35,443 bases of DNA from Candidatus Gastranaerophilales bacterium (GTDB lineage Bacteria; Cyanobacteriota; Vampirovibrionia; Gastranaerophilales; Gastranaerophilaceae). Position 1 is the stretch's first letter. Each line of letters opens with the position of its first letter. The notes below the pieces were generated by a model. The model saw nothing but the letters and a program-made list of their open reading frames with translations. It was not told the DNA's origin and searched no databases. Of the stretch, positions 6,201-13,472 are shown one piece after another. The position numbers and the translations under genes are program-made. The DNA is taken from NCBI GenBank assembly GCA_944323615.1, contig CALUTG010000013.1:1-35443 (forward strand). The letters are read 5' to 3'.

Positions 6201-8445
6201 TTTTAATGAGGGGGATATCAGCTCTATCACCATGGATTTTACAGGGAACTATGCGTCCGGTTCTACTGCTCGTGGCGGTGCGATTTATAATGAATCGGTA
6301 GGTACAATCAGCTCTATCACGGGCAATTTTATAAATAACTACTCAGAAGGAACTCAAATGGCTTACGGTGGTGCAATTCTCAATGCAGGTACAATAGGCG
6401 GCTATGATGTATCGGCTGATAAAATTATCCAAGTTCAAGGTGCCACATATACTAACTTAGAGACTGGGGAGAGTCTGACCATTTATATGCCGTTAGAAGA
6501 GTCGCAGAAAGAAGCCCTGCAAAACGGATATAAAGCCGTAGTGGTTTCGATGGGCAATATACCTGTTCCTCCTGAACAATGGGCAGTGATAGAAGCTCAA
6601 CTGGGTCCTGCAATTGAGTCTGGTACGATAACAACAGAACTTCCTGTAGATGAAGATCAAATAGCTCAGCTAACGGGCGGACTTGTAAACTCAACCTTTT
6701 TGGGGAACTACGCGAAGTCTACCGAAGGTGAGGCCAAGGGCGGAGCGATATATACAAGGAACTCTTTAACTATTGCGGCTGACAAAGGAAATTCGGTATT
6801 TAGCGGTAACTATGTCGAGGATGTAAATGGCAAACGCTCGGAAGCGATATACGTTGACAATGCTGCAGCTACTCTAACCCTTCAATCCAAGAATGACGGA
6901 ACCATCTTGTTTGATGACCAGATAAACGGTGTAGCAGGTTATGGACTCAGTATTAAAGGCGACAGTACAGGCAGAGTAATCCTGAACAACGATGTAATAA
7001 ATGCGAAGGTAGACCTGAGCGAAGTCACTCTTCAACTGGGAAGAGAGGATGTGCTTAATCAATCCCAATCTTTAACTCTCAACTCGGGAACTCTTTCGCT
7101 CATTAACAACGGAGTCGGCACGATGCACCTGCCGAACTTCAGTATCAACGGCGCAGTGAATATGGCAGTAGACGCTGACCTGGCAAATAAAACAATGGAT
7201 AGAGTAACGTCAGATAACTATCAAATAAGTGATGATGCTCAATTAAACGTATCTCATATTAATCTGATATCAGACGCAAAAGAGGATAAAACAGATATCC
7301 AATTTGCAGACAGTGCATTTTCAAATAATGTTGCCTACACAGGGGAGAACCCAATTGCATATAGCAAGATATATAAATACGATGTAAGCTATAACCCTGA
7401 CGACGGATTCTTTACTTTTATGCGAGGAGGCTCATCAAATCCGTCAGACAATTACAACCCTGTAGTATTAGCGCCCGCGGTAGCGAACCAGGCAGGTGCA
7501 TATTCAACCCAGATGCAGGTGTTTACCTATGCATTCCAACATTCGGACAATTTTATGAACCTGCCTTACTTTGACAGATTAGCAATAACAAAAGAAAACC
7601 AGTATGCATTAATCAACGATTCTACCGTCGGACCTTATTCCCCGATATTTACAAAAATCAATCAGGGCGGATATTGGGTAAAACCATATGTAAGTTTTGA
7701 AAACATACCATTAAAAAATGGCCCGAAGGTAAGTAATATAGCTTACGGCTCCCTCATCGGTTATGACTCAGCTCTGACTCCAATCAGTCATGGGTTTGAA
7801 AGAGTTCTTACCGGATATGTGGGATATAACGGAGCCAGCCAACGTTACAGCGGTGTAGATACTTATCAGAACGGAGGTTTGCTGGGCGGAACGATAACCT
7901 TATATAAGGGCAACTTCTTTAATGCCACAACCCTTTCTGCGGGCGCAAGCGTAGGCGAGAGCAGTAACATGTATGGACATGAGAACTATACGATGTTTAT
8001 GGCAGGCTTGGGTAATAAGTTTGGGTATAACTTTGAGTTCCAGAGAGGACGATATATCTTACAGCCGTCAATGCTGTTGAGCTATACGTTTGTGAATACG
8101 TTTGATTATACGAACGCGTCAGGAACGAGGATGAGCAGTGACCCGTTGCATGCAATCCAACTTTCACCGGGTGTTAAATTTATTATGAATACAAAGAACG
8201 GGTGGCAGCCTTATGCGGCAGTAAATATGGTATGGAATATATTTACAGGTCAGAAGGTAATGGCAGATGATGTAAGGCTGCCGAGTATGAGTATTAAGCC
8301 TTATGTCCAGTATGGTTTGGGTGTACAAAAACTGATTAAAGATAAATTCCTTGCATTTGGACAGACAATGATATCAAATGGCGGACGAAACGGTGTATCA
8401 TTATCATTTGGCTTAAGATGGCTGCTGGGGAAGGAGAGTGAGTAG
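3286..8445 (+). CDS. Giant repeat adhesin with C-terminal autotransporter barrel
   Basis: 1719-residue surface protein. ATG 3286 is chosen for GGAGGG nine bases upstream and for the clean signal peptide (residues 1-24, ending SYA-A). Residues 25-290 form a Tyr-rich, beta-looking N-terminal region. Residues 293-1040 hold about 25 repeats starting GGAIYN and continuing as TIGDITGDFIGNYAS, 27-34 residues each, typical of a right-handed beta-helix passenger. A less regular helix with NNGVGT-type motifs follows to about 1385. The last 300 residues look like an autotransporter beta-barrel (WVKPYVSF, IGYDSA, alternating aromatic strands). The ending FGLRWLLGKESE leaves a few residues after the expected terminal aromatic strand. 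Likely exported by Sec, with the passenger displayed by its own barrel, as a host or biofilm adhesin. The role is inferred from architecture. Confidence 0.9.
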   Translation: MKTTVCALLTALVISSIIPSYAAEPVMTLDNLKTQHTQYLESGHSTYTLTEVSDTVPDGAITVKIEDKTYYYTPKEGDNVTLLKTLASTGHSALKETNVSEALYVVGDKYYSYDTEKLPNSGYKLTSVTIENPESLPSNVITLYEKNEVVKYYDPATGKEVSSDQLQPDVNYKEVTTIETTPKYYEAALNKIEYGNPNGDKSVSVTIDKLGQTVTYKYIEPEYDKTETNHTKDISTTDPGGSSISHSQLTGGSVVNNPRGATISIDGVLYKDNSATGTITSTTSGPKYADILGGAIYNAGEITSIVGGFINNSIEVESVVSPDAGNLVIYAQGGAIYNEGTIGDILGGFIANYALSSGSYAYGGAIANTGAIGDITGNFIGNYATGSDSYARGGAIYNEDGIIGDITGDFISNYTSGSSSNAHGGAIYNEDGTIGDITGDFIGNYTSGDNSATGGAIDNGGTIGDITGDFIGNYASSSAHANGGAIYNTVGGTIGDITGDFIGNYASSSAHAKGGAIYNAYRVTIGDITGDFIGNYVDSSNYWTKGGAIYNEGTIGDITGDFIGNYASGDNSASGGAIDNGGTIGDITGDFIGNYVISSGSIASGGAIDNYGTIGDITGDFIGNYAISSDSIASGGAIDSGDISSITGDFIGNYASSTKYEAKGGAIYNGLGDTISSTTGDFIGNYAISSGSVASGGAIYNDGTISSITGDFIGNYASGSTARGGAIYNYGTISSITEDFIGNYASGSTARGGAIYNYGTISSITGDFIGNYAISSDSVASGGAIYNSSTIGDIIGDFIGNYASSVEGEASGGAIYNCFYDGIISSITGDFIGNYASGSIASGGAIYNAYRVTIGDIFGDFIGNYASSIEGSASGGAIYNDNNNSNYGTIGDITGDFIGNYASGSTAAGGAIYNRGEIGDITGDFIGNYASSTDDTARGGAIFNEGDISSITGDFIRNYASSTGDTASGGAIFNEGDISSITMDFTGNYASGSTARGGAIYNESVGTISSITGNFINNYSEGTQMAYGGAILNAGTIGGYDVSADKIIQVQGATYTNLETGESLTIYMPLEESQKEALQNGYKAVVVSMGNIPVPPEQWAVIEAQLGPAIESGTITTELPVDEDQIAQLTGGLVNSTFLGNYAKSTEGEAKGGAIYTRNSLTIAADKGNSVFSGNYVEDVNGKRSEAIYVDNAAATLTLQSKNDGTILFDDQINGVAGYGLSIKGDSTGRVILNNDVINAKVDLSEVTLQLGREDVLNQSQSLTLNSGTLSLINNGVGTMHLPNFSINGAVNMAVDADLANKTMDRVTSDNYQISDDAQLNVSHINLISDAKEDKTDIQFADSAFSNNVAYTGENPIAYSKIYKYDVSYNPDDGFFTFMRGGSSNPSDNYNPVVLAPAVANQAGAYSTQMQVFTYAFQHSDNFMNLPYFDRLAITKENQYALINDSTVGPYSPIFTKINQGGYWVKPYVSFENIPLKNGPKVSNIAYGSLIGYDSALTPISHGFERVLTGYVGYNGASQRYSGVDTYQNGGLLGGTITLYKGNFFNATTLSAGASVGESSNMYGHENYTMFMAGLGNKFGYNFEFQRGRYILQPSMLLSYTFVNTFDYTNASGTRMSSDPLHAIQLSPGVKFIMNTKNGWQPYAAVNMVWNIFTGQKVMADDVRLPSMSIKPYVQYGLGVQKLIKDKFLAFGQTMISNGGRNGVSLSFGLRWLLGKESE
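4162..6405 (+). repeat. About 25 in-frame GGAIYN repeat units
   Basis: Units of about 81-102 bp encode GGAIYN-x-GTI(GDI/SSI)TGDFIGNYAS-type modules. Two neighbouring units (5401-5484 and 5485-5568) match at 82 of 84 bases, and the units around 4687-4731 and 4780-4824 share a long identical stretch with a 93-bp period. A variant insert encoding AYRV occurs in two non-adjacent units (near 4840 and 5827). These are signs of recent tandem duplication and copying within the array. Confidence 0.95.
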
Positions 8446-8472
8446 TTCAGGACTTACCCTATTCCTTGTCCC

Positions 8473-8512
8473 TTTGCTCCTTTACCCCTTTACCCCTTTA
8501 CCCCTTTACCCC
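8473..8512. repeat. Octamer tandem repeat TTTACCCC
   Basis: Four exact TTTACCCC units at 8481-8512, preceded by one imperfect unit (TTTGCTCC, 8473-8480). The last unit contains the stop codon and the last two codons of the minus-strand gene at 8506-8835. Confidence 0.9.
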
Positions 8513-8835
8513 TTGTGCCAGTTAAAATACTTATCAAAATCTACGTCTTCAAAATTACACAAAAGGTGAAATATGTCATCGTCATCATCAAGTCTTTGAA
8601 AATTGTATTCATCAAAAAGCCAGTATTTAGGATTTATTCCCTTTACCCTGACAATATTTTTATCTTTTAATATCTGTAATTTCTTTTTAACTTCGTCAAG
8701 CGGCAAATCTACCAGTTTGGCAAGCTCAACTGCAGTAATGCCTTCTTCATTACTGTACTTATCAGGGGTAAGGAACATGAGTTCCAGACCGACCATCTTT
8801 AGGTTTTTGTCTTCAGTTTCTGAACCCATATTCAT
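8506..8835 (-). CDS. Small winged-helix-like protein
   Basis: 109 residues. Residues 18-65 read as a helix-turn-helix or winged-helix fold: EEGITAVELAKLVDLPLDEVKKKLQIL, then a basic strand pair (DKNIVRVKG). The C-terminal part is strongly acidic (five consecutive Asp) and ends in aromatic residues. It may be a transcription regulator or a degenerate DNA-binding adaptor; no ligand domain is visible. A TATAAT box directly abuts ATG 8835, and a second in-frame ATG at 8829 lies where transcription from that box would begin, so the true start may be 8829 on a leaderless mRNA. It is divergent from the MFS exporter gene, which it might regulate; that is inference. Confidence 0.7.
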   Translation of the reverse strand: MNMGSETEDKNLKMVGLELMFLTPDKYSNEEGITAVELAKLVDLPLDEVKKKLQILKDKNIVRVKGINPKYWLFDEYNFQRLDDDDDIFHLLCNFEDVDFDKYFNWHKG

Positions 8836-8890
8836 ATTATAACCTACTTTTGAAAAATTTTATCATTTCTTTATAGGAAAATTACTTAAT

Positions 8891-8919
8891 TTGCTTAGAT
8901 TAATATCTTAAAATATAAT
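8891..8919 (+). promoter_or_regulatory. Promoter for the MFS exporter gene
   Basis: TTGCTT (8891-8896), a 17-bp spacer, and a perfect TATAAT (8914-8919). This gives a leader of about 38 bases before ATG 8964, which has AAGGGAA as ribosome-binding site. Confidence 0.65.
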
Positions 8920-8963
8920 ATGGATAACGGGGATTCGTCATCTGGCAATTAAGGGAAAAATAA

Positions 8964-10133
8964 ATGAAGCATTTGGTACAAAACGGTAAAAGTTCTATAA
9001 TTTGGCTGAGCACCGCTCATTTATTGTGTGATGTTTACGGCGGATTTTTGAATCCTATTATGCCTTTTATAGCGGCTAAACTTGGTTTTACAATGGCTAT
9101 TGCTACTGTTATTATAAGCATTGCACAGATTTGCTCAAATATGCTTCAGCCTATTTTCGGGTTCTTTGCTGATAATATTCTGAAAAGATTTTTTGTATTC
9201 TGGGGATTAATACTTGCTTCCGTGTTTATTCCTCTGGCTCCGGCTGCGCCGAATATAGGGATTCTTATAATATTTATGATTCTCGGAAGTCTCGGAGGAA
9301 GTTTTTTTCATCCTCAGTCGATGGGGTTTATTAACTTCTTTTCAGGCAAAAACTGTTCAAATAACATGGGCTTTTTTGTAAGTATGGGGTCTGTAGGTTT
9401 TGCCCTCGGGCCTCTGCTTGCAGCTTATATAACCCAGTTTGTAGGACTGGATAATCTTTCTTATGCTTCAATACTCGGTGTTGTCTGGGCATTATTAATG
9501 TTTATATTTGTACCGAAGCTTTCTAAAACAGAGAAAAAACCGGAGCATAAAGAATTCATAAAATCATTCAGGGAGATTTTTGCTAACAGACAGATGAATT
9601 ATCTTATGCTTATAGCAATGATGAAATCTCTTGTAACAAACAGTTCCTGTATACTTTTGCCGTTTCTGTGGAAGTCTATGGGATATTCACCTTTTTATAT
9701 AGGTTCGGCACTATTTCTTTTTGTATTTGCGGGAGCGGTAGGGTCGTTTTTCAGCCCTAGGCTTGAAAAAATTATCGGCTCAAAACCGATAATATATTTT
9801 TCTATGTGGGCGACTTTCCCGTTAATGCTTGTATTTGCGCTTACGTATAAAACAATGCCTATTTTCTCTATGATAATTTTCGGGTTAATGGGGTTTACAA
9901 CAATGCTTGCCCAGCCGGTTGTTTTAGTATGGGCTCAGAGAACACTTCCGCAGTATAAAAGCGTGGTTGCAGGTTTTGTTAACGGGTTCTGCTGGGGTGT
10001 TGTAGCATTGGCGCTTTCTGTTCTCGGGGCTATTGCCCAAAAATACGGCATTATGATTTCACTTCTTATTTTAACTCTTATTCCTGCCGTAGCTTCATAT
10101 TTCGTTAAATTTTTACACTCATACAACGATTAA
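8964..10133 (+). CDS. MFS exporter, fosmidomycin-resistance (Fsr)-like
   Basis: 389-residue major facilitator with about twelve hydrophobic segments in two halves joined by a charged loop (residues 190-210). The N-terminal segment (HLLCDVYGGFLNPIMPF) and the GSLGGSFFHPQS motif in the fourth or fifth helix are characteristic of the Fsr-like branch of the MFS, drug/proton antiporters of the inner membrane. The substrate cannot be read from sequence. Fsr exports fosmidomycin in E. coli, but relatives have other substrates. It follows its own promoter and is divergent from the small winged-helix-like gene. The thiC promoter begins right after its stop, so the two are probably separate units. Confidence 0.85.
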   Translation: MKHLVQNGKSSIIWLSTAHLLCDVYGGFLNPIMPFIAAKLGFTMAIATVIISIAQICSNMLQPIFGFFADNILKRFFVFWGLILASVFIPLAPAAPNIGILIIFMILGSLGGSFFHPQSMGFINFFSGKNCSNNMGFFVSMGSVGFALGPLLAAYITQFVGLDNLSYASILGVVWALLMFIFVPKLSKTEKKPEHKEFIKSFREIFANRQMNYLMLIAMMKSLVTNSSCILLPFLWKSMGYSPFYIGSALFLFVFAGAVGSFFSPRLEKIIGSKPIIYFSMWATFPLMLVFALTYKTMPIFSMIIFGLMGFTTMLAQPVVLVWAQRTLPQYKSVVAGFVNGFCWGVVALALSVLGAIAQKYGIMISLLILTLIPAVASYFVKFLHSYND

Positions 10134-10138
10134 TTTTA

Positions 10139-10147
10139 TGGTATAAT
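10139..10147 (+). promoter_or_regulatory. Extended -10 promoter for thiC
   Basis: TGG-TATAAT (10139-10147) is an extended -10 element. Transcription would start near 10154, leaving about 20 bases that contain only the GGGAGAGG ribosome-binding site. No room exists for a TPP riboswitch between it and ATG 10175. Confidence 0.6.
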
Positions 10148-10174
10148 TTTCTCAAATGATTACGGGAGAGGATT

Positions 10175-11461
10175 ATGACAACTCAAATTATTGAAGCTAA
10201 AAACAAAAGATTAACACCGGAAATGGAAGCAGTTGCTTTAAAAGAAGGCGTAACTAAAGAAGAAATTCTTGATAAAGTAGCATCCGGAAGGGTTGTTATT
10301 CTTAAAAATAACAGGAGAGCCGATGTTATTCCGACTGCTGTCGGCGAAGGAATGACCGTTAAAATAAACGCAAATATCGGAACTTCTATGGAACGTTCAG
10401 GCTTAGAGGAAGAGCTGGATAAAGTTAAGGTAATAGAATCCGCAGGTGCTGATGTTTTAATGGATTTATCAACCGGAGATAATATTGATGAAACAAGAAA
10501 AGCTATTATAGCTTCAACCAAACTTCCTATCGGAACGGTTCCTATGTATCAGGCAGGAAAAGAAGCTATTGATGTTTATAGCGATATTTCCAAACTTTCT
10601 AAAGATAAGTTATTTTCAGATATCGAAAAACAATGCAGAGACGGAATTGATTTTATTACGGTTCATTGCGGAGTTACAAAGTTTGTTGTTGACCAGCTAG
10701 AGAAACAGGGCAGAGTAACTGATATAGTCTCAAGAGGCGGTTCAATGCTTGCATGCTGGATTAAGGCAACAGGAAGAGAAAATCCGCTTTACGAATACTA
10801 CGATGAATTATTAGAGCTTGTAAGAGAATATGACTGTACATTGTCTCTGGGTGACGGTTTGAGACCTGGATGTACTGCAGATGCCGGCGACAGAGCGCAA
10901 GTGGCGGAAACCATGGTTTTAGGAGAACTGGTTAAACGAGCCAGAGAAGCCGGAGTTCAAACAATGGTAGAAGGACCGGGGCATGTTCCTTTAAATAAAA
11001 TTCCTGCAATGATTGAAACAATAAAGGTTCTTACAGATTATGCGCCTTTATATGTTTTAGGGCCTCTGGTTACAGATATTGCCCCCGGGTATGACCATAT
11101 TACTGCAGCAATCGGAGGAACTCTCGCGGCTTACCATGGTGCTGATTTCTTGTGCTATGTAACACCTGCCGAACACATCGGACTTCCGGATGTAAAACAG
11201 GTTAGAGAAGGTATTATTTCAAGTAAAATTGCAGCTCATGCAGCAGATCTTGCAAGAGGAAATAAAAAAGCTTACGAGATGGATTACAATATGTCCGTTG
11301 CAAGAAAAAATCTTGACTGGGAAGGTCAGAAAAAATATGCTATAGATAAATGTGTATTCCATAACGTAGCAGACGGAAAACCTTGTACAATGTGCGGAAA
11401 ATATTGCAGTATGAAAATATTTAATGAATACTTTAATAAAGATAAAGCCGGCATGATTTAA
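10175..11461 (+). CDS. thiC: Phosphomethylpyrimidine synthase ThiC
   Basis: Radical-SAM enzyme converting aminoimidazole ribotide to hydroxymethylpyrimidine phosphate for thiamine synthesis. 428 residues, the short form without the N-terminal extension of proteobacterial ThiC. Recognisable blocks are KINANIGTS (near residue 68), STGDNIDETRK, FITVHCGVTK, SRGGSMLACW, SLGDGLRPGC, VEGPGHVPL and LGPLVTDIAPGYDHITAAIGG. The C-terminal iron-sulfur motif reads CTMCGKYC, i.e. C-x2-C-x3-C, one residue shorter in the last gap than the C-x2-C-x4-C of well-studied enzymes. It starts at ATG 10175 after GGGAGAGG. No other thiamine gene is in the window. The next gene starts 15 bp downstream with its ribosome-binding site in the gap, so co-transcription is likely. 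Confidence 0.97.
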   Translation: MTTQIIEAKNKRLTPEMEAVALKEGVTKEEILDKVASGRVVILKNNRRADVIPTAVGEGMTVKINANIGTSMERSGLEEELDKVKVIESAGADVLMDLSTGDNIDETRKAIIASTKLPIGTVPMYQAGKEAIDVYSDISKLSKDKLFSDIEKQCRDGIDFITVHCGVTKFVVDQLEKQGRVTDIVSRGGSMLACWIKATGRENPLYEYYDELLELVREYDCTLSLGDGLRPGCTADAGDRAQVAETMVLGELVKRAREAGVQTMVEGPGHVPLNKIPAMIETIKVLTDYAPLYVLGPLVTDIAPGYDHITAAIGGTLAAYHGADFLCYVTPAEHIGLPDVKQVREGIISSKIAAHAADLARGNKKAYEMDYNMSVARKNLDWEGQKKYAIDKCVFHNVADGKPCTMCGKYCSMKIFNEYFNKDKAGMI

Positions 11462-11476
11462 TCCGGCGGAGGAATT

Positions 11477-12604
11477 TTGAATAATCCGATAAAAAATATA
11501 TACAACGAAATAAAAGAAATGAAGCTTCTTGATAAATATATTCTCAAGTCTGTAATTGAGATGTTTATTATGGGGGTTCTTGTTTTTACATCTATTATTT
11601 TTGCATCAGACACCTTTATCACTTTGATTAAACAAATTTCAATGTACGGTATTCCGTTTAAAATCGCGTTTATAATTATTATTCTTCATCTTCCGGCTGT
11701 CTTTGTTATGACAATACCGATGGGAGTATTGCTTGCAACAGTTATGACCCTGAACGGGCTTAGTTTGAGTTCTGAAATAACAGTAATGAGAGCCTGCGGT
11801 ATAGGTTTAAACCGTATTGCAAAACCTATATTTGTATTTGCGGTAGTTATGGCGCTTGTGAGTTTTGTAGTTAACGAAACGGTTGTTCCTGTTATGACAA
11901 AACAGTCTACAAACTTAGCTTTGTATGCTTTCGGACAGAAAAATATACCTGAAGGGAAACAGAATTTTACATTCAAAGAACTAAAAGAAGGAGGAACGTT
12001 AAAAAGGCTTTTCTACGTAGGAGACTGTACGGATAAGACTTTACATGACATAACGGTTCTGGATGCATCAAAAGATGATACTATTCAAATTTTGCAGGCA
12101 AAAGAAGGAAAAACTTCTCCTCTTGGATGGAATTTCCAAAAAGGTGCTATTTACACGATTACTGACAGCGGAAAAACTCTTGATACAACTCTTTTTAACG
12201 ACACAACAATAATGTTCGGTATGGATTTATCAAAAGAGATGGATAAAAACTTAGCTAATGAGCACAACTTTGTCCAGCTCCTTAAGTTTCTGGCAAAATC
12301 TGACAGAGCGGATAAGCATGAGCTTGAAATTAACCTCTTTGATAAAATTGCGCTGCCGCTCACTACTATAGTTCTGGTATTAATCGGGGTTCCGCTTGCA
12401 ATTACACCTCCGAGAGTCAGATACAATAGGGGGTTTTTGTTTAGTATATTAATTATTTTTGCATATTATTTAATAAGAGCATTGTCTATATCTTTTGGTG
12501 AAGCCGGCTCATTAATACCAATATTGGCAGCGTTTATGCCGAATATTATACTGACAATTATTGGTGTCGGACTTTATTACAGAAAAGTTTATACAATTTG
12601 TTAA
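11477..12604 (+). CDS. LPS export permease, LptF/LptG family
   Basis: Inner-membrane subunit of the Lpt ABC exporter (YjgP/YjgQ family), which extracts lipopolysaccharide and passes it to the periplasmic bridge. 375 residues from TTG 11477, which has GGAGG at 11468-11472. ATG 11519 (MKLLDKYIL) matches the usual family N-terminus but lacks a ribosome-binding site. Three hydrophobic segments lie in the first 140 residues, then a periplasmic jellyroll domain (about 150-265), then three more segments. LSSEITVMRACGIG is the family's coupling-loop region. Whether it is F or G cannot be decided; many bacteria outside Proteobacteria encode one or both at separate loci. Its presence implies an LPS-containing outer membrane. 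Confidence 0.92.
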   Translation: MNNPIKNIYNEIKEMKLLDKYILKSVIEMFIMGVLVFTSIIFASDTFITLIKQISMYGIPFKIAFIIIILHLPAVFVMTIPMGVLLATVMTLNGLSLSSEITVMRACGIGLNRIAKPIFVFAVVMALVSFVVNETVVPVMTKQSTNLALYAFGQKNIPEGKQNFTFKELKEGGTLKRLFYVGDCTDKTLHDITVLDASKDDTIQILQAKEGKTSPLGWNFQKGAIYTITDSGKTLDTTLFNDTTIMFGMDLSKEMDKNLANEHNFVQLLKFLAKSDRADKHELEINLFDKIALPLTTIVLVLIGVPLAITPPRVRYNRGFLFSILIIFAYYLIRALSISFGEAGSLIPILAAFMPNIILTIIGVGLYYRKVYTIC

Positions 12605-12611
12605 GAAAATA

Positions 12612-12620
12612 TGCTATATT
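12612..12620 (+). promoter_or_regulatory. Extended -10 just before the metzincin start
   Basis: TGC-TATATT (12612-12620). A transcript would begin about seven bases later, at the ATG 12627 itself, so a leaderless mRNA is possible. No ribosome-binding site is visible before 12627. Confidence 0.4.
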
Positions 12621-12626
12621 ATAAAT

Positions 12627-13403
12627 ATGCAGAAGCGAACCTATCTTAATGGAAGTGTAAAAAACGGAAATATAATGAGGTGGTCTATCAACCCGCTTAT
12701 TGTTTATATCGCCCCTATGAAGTTTTACTCTAAACCGGGCGAAGATGCCAAGTTTAGAAAAATGGTTCTTGATGCTTTTTCAATGTGGTCTGCGGCAAGT
12801 GGAGGGAAATTGAATTTTAGAGTCACGAATGTGCTTCTGGAATCCAATATAAATGTAGATTGGAAAAGGGTTGACAGGCAGGCGCTCGGTCACTGTTATT
12901 TTAATTGGGACAGTGCCGGAAGATTGTATGGGGCAGAAGTTTCAATAGGCCTAACGGACGGAAGAATCCACCAGCAGTATGACAGTGATATAGAGGTTTA
13001 TCATACAATCCTACATGAAGTCGGTCATGCGCTTGGATTAGGACACAGCCCGTATAAAGAAGATATTATGTATACTCCTCACCAGTATGGTGTTGCGACT
13101 TTATCACCTAATGATAAATATTCTATTCAATGGCTTTACAGACTTCCGGCAGGACTGCCGGTAAAAAACATTGCGTCCAAGTATTCAATATCAACTTCAA
13201 CAGATATTGATGCTGTAATAAGACATATTGATTCTAAGAATAATTCTAAACAGGAAGAAGGAGAACGTATGCAAATAAAAACCAACAGAGATTTACTGGA
13301 AGAATCCTCGAATATTGGGGATTTAAAGCGGTATAATATGATGCTTCAAAATATTTCGCTTTCGCCAAATGTTAAGAATTATCTTAACAAAAATAGAAAT
13401 TAA
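12627..13403 (+). CDS. Matrixin-like zinc metalloprotease (metzincin)
   Basis: 258 residues from ATG 12627. An upstream in-frame TTG at 12561 lies inside the previous gene and is unlikely. The metzincin zinc motif HEVGHALGLGH (H130, E131, H134, H140) is complete, and an IMYT a few residues later is a good Met-turn. Upstream, MRWSINPLIVYI and FRKMVLDAFSMWSAASGGKL match the start of a peptidase M10 (matrixin/astacin-like) catalytic domain. Residues 190-258 are polar, helical and unrecognised. I see no signal peptide, so the protein either stays inside the cell, leaves by another route, or has a misjudged start. Catalytic function is confident; the substrate is unknown. Confidence 0.88.
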   Translation: MQKRTYLNGSVKNGNIMRWSINPLIVYIAPMKFYSKPGEDAKFRKMVLDAFSMWSAASGGKLNFRVTNVLLESNINVDWKRVDRQALGHCYFNWDSAGRLYGAEVSIGLTDGRIHQQYDSDIEVYHTILHEVGHALGLGHSPYKEDIMYTPHQYGVATLSPNDKYSIQWLYRLPAGLPVKNIASKYSISTSTDIDAVIRHIDSKNNSKQEEGERMQIKTNRDLLEESSNIGDLKRYNMMLQNISLSPNVKNYLNKNRN

Positions 13404-13472
13404 GGCAATTTTTTCAAGGAAAAAGTTTTAATATTTATATAAGGTTAGTTTTTAAAAGATAAGGTTTTTATT

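Noticed and set aside
4162-6405. Repeat array resembling a CRISPR
   Set aside because: The repeats are in frame within one long coding sequence, of uneven length, and encode protein modules; spacers and repeats are not separable.
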